Position numbers and translations under genes: made by a program. A DNA stretch of 6,487 nt, taken from Treponema sp. GTDB taxonomy: Bacteria > Spirochaetota > Spirochaetia > Treponematales > Breznakiellaceae. The notes beneath the pieces are model-generated. The model saw only the letters and a program-made list of their open reading frames with translations, was not told the DNA's origin and did no database searches. The stretch's first letter is position 1. Each line of letters begins with the position of its first letter. The stretch covers positions 1 to 6,487 of the forward strand of contig WQWD01000141.1 in NCBI GenBank assembly GCA_009785545.1, written 5' to 3'. Positions 6,263 to 6,487 of the stretch are shown piece by piece.

Positions 6263-6315
6263 CTCCTCTTTAATGTTAACTTATTTATTGTAGTTTGGCA
6301 AGCCAACATGAGAAA
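6263..6315 (-). promoter_or_regulatory. Probable promoter and ribosome-binding site of the 504-residue protein gene
   Basis: A good -10 box TACAAT lies at 6292-6287 (minus strand), but the -35 position is weak (TTTCTC at 6315-6310). This would start a transcript near 6280 with a leader of about 25 nt containing the SD GAGGAG (6268-6263). A competing pair, TTGCCA (6301-6296) with 17-nt spacing to TAACAT (6278-6273), has better -35 and spacing but would start transcription inside the SD. The first reading is therefore preferred, at modest confidence. Confidence 0.4.
6295..6306. repeat. Inverted repeat TTGGC-AA-GCCAA
   Basis: Two perfect 5-bp arms flank a 2-bp centre, just upstream of the TACAAT box and overlapping the -35 region of the alternative promoter. 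The position suits an operator for a dimeric regulator. The loop is too short for a good RNA hairpin. At this length it could be chance. Confidence 0.35.
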
Positions 6316-6339
6316 AATGCCGCAATTCTAGATTTGAAT

Positions 6340-6462
6340 GAAAACTCTCTGTCCAGTCAGGGCTGGGGCAGGCTCTCAGAAAAACTTCGCCGAAGAGTCA
6401 AGAGGGGAACCTTCGCCCACAAGCGGGCTCGGTTGAGGTCACCGCTCCAGAACCTCAGCAGA
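6340..6462. other. GC-rich, hairpin-forming block of unknown nature (structured RNA or dispersed repeat)
   Basis: This stretch is visibly richer in G and C than the AT-rich sequence on both sides. It contains several self-complementary pairs on the plus strand: TGAGGT/ACCTCA (6434-6439 with 6452-6457), GCCC/GGGC (6415-6418 with 6425-6428) extended by AACC/GGTT (6408-6411 with 6431-6434), CTTC/GAAG (6385-6388 with 6392-6395), and a longer-range GCTGGGG/CCTCAGC with one G-U pair (6362-6368 with 6453-6459). Some pairs are mutually exclusive. I recognise none of tRNA, tmRNA, SRP RNA, RNase P RNA or the common riboswitches. A 32-codon plus-strand frame (6338-6436) and a minus-strand frame open from 6357 to the right edge exist, but neither has a convincing SD or family resemblance. 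A non-coding RNA, a leader element or a copy of an interspersed repeat are all possible. Confidence 0.4.
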
Positions 6463-6487
6463 CAATAGAAAAGCTTCAAATAAATTG

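Noticed and set aside
6273..6301. TTGCCA-17-TAACAT as the main promoter of the 504-residue protein gene
   Set aside because: The transcript would start within the Shine-Dalgarno sequence (near 6266), leaving the gene without a usable ribosome-binding site.
6338..6436. Plus-strand 32-codon ORF in the GC-rich block as a gene
   Set aside because: No SD precedes the ATG, the composition is that of the whole block, and the other strand is also open, so coding cannot be supported.
6340..6462. Glycine riboswitch on the minus strand, suggested by GGACAGAG near its end
   Set aside because: Only that short string matches; the rest of the conserved aptamer core is absent and the downstream gene is not a glycine-metabolism gene.

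Overview
The window looks like a chromosomal piece of a spirochaete, most probably a Treponema of moderate-to-low GC. Every gene is read on the minus strand. The evidence is the V-type (V/A-type) ATPase gene order E - unknown (DUF2764-like) - A - B - D, typical of treponemes and also seen in chlamydiae and Bacteroidetes. A long Treponema-type protein of unknown function lies just upstream. This assignment rests on recognition of the proteins, not on a database search.

Reading in the direction of transcription (right to left):
- 6487-6257: a non-coding leader. It holds a GC-rich, hairpin-forming block of unknown nature (about 6340-6462), a TTGGC-AA-GCCAA inverted repeat, a possible -10 box and a good Shine-Dalgarno (SD) site.
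- 6256-4742: a 504-residue soluble, helical protein of unknown function.
- 4741-4644: an AT-rich spacer with a clear sigma-70-type promoter (TTGCTT, 17 nt, TATAAT), which probably starts the ATPase transcript.
- 4643-4029: atpE, the peripheral-stalk subunit.
- 4026-3406: the DUF2764-like gene, with a GTG start and its SD inside the end of atpE.
- 3386-1596: atpA, the catalytic subunit.
- 1595-1479: an unusual spacer with repeated ribosome-binding modules.
- 1478-183: atpB.
- 171-1: the start of atpD, which runs out of the window.

Together A and B form the ATP-handling hexamer of V1, D is the central rotor axle, and E is part of the stator linking V1 to the membrane part. The membrane genes (atpI, atpK) would be expected beyond the left edge. 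No gene recognisable as subunit C, F or G lies in the window. The DUF2764-like protein sits where other operons carry C/F and is the best candidate to fill part of that gap.

The most unusual signal is the atpA-atpB spacer. An SD-plus-start module (GAGG, 5 nt, ATG) occurs twice and is followed by a third, slightly altered copy that serves atpB. The first two copies open mini-ORFs of 8 and 23 codons, and the second mini-ORF overlaps the atpB start. Hairpins, one of which buries a mini-ORF start codon, accompany the repeats.
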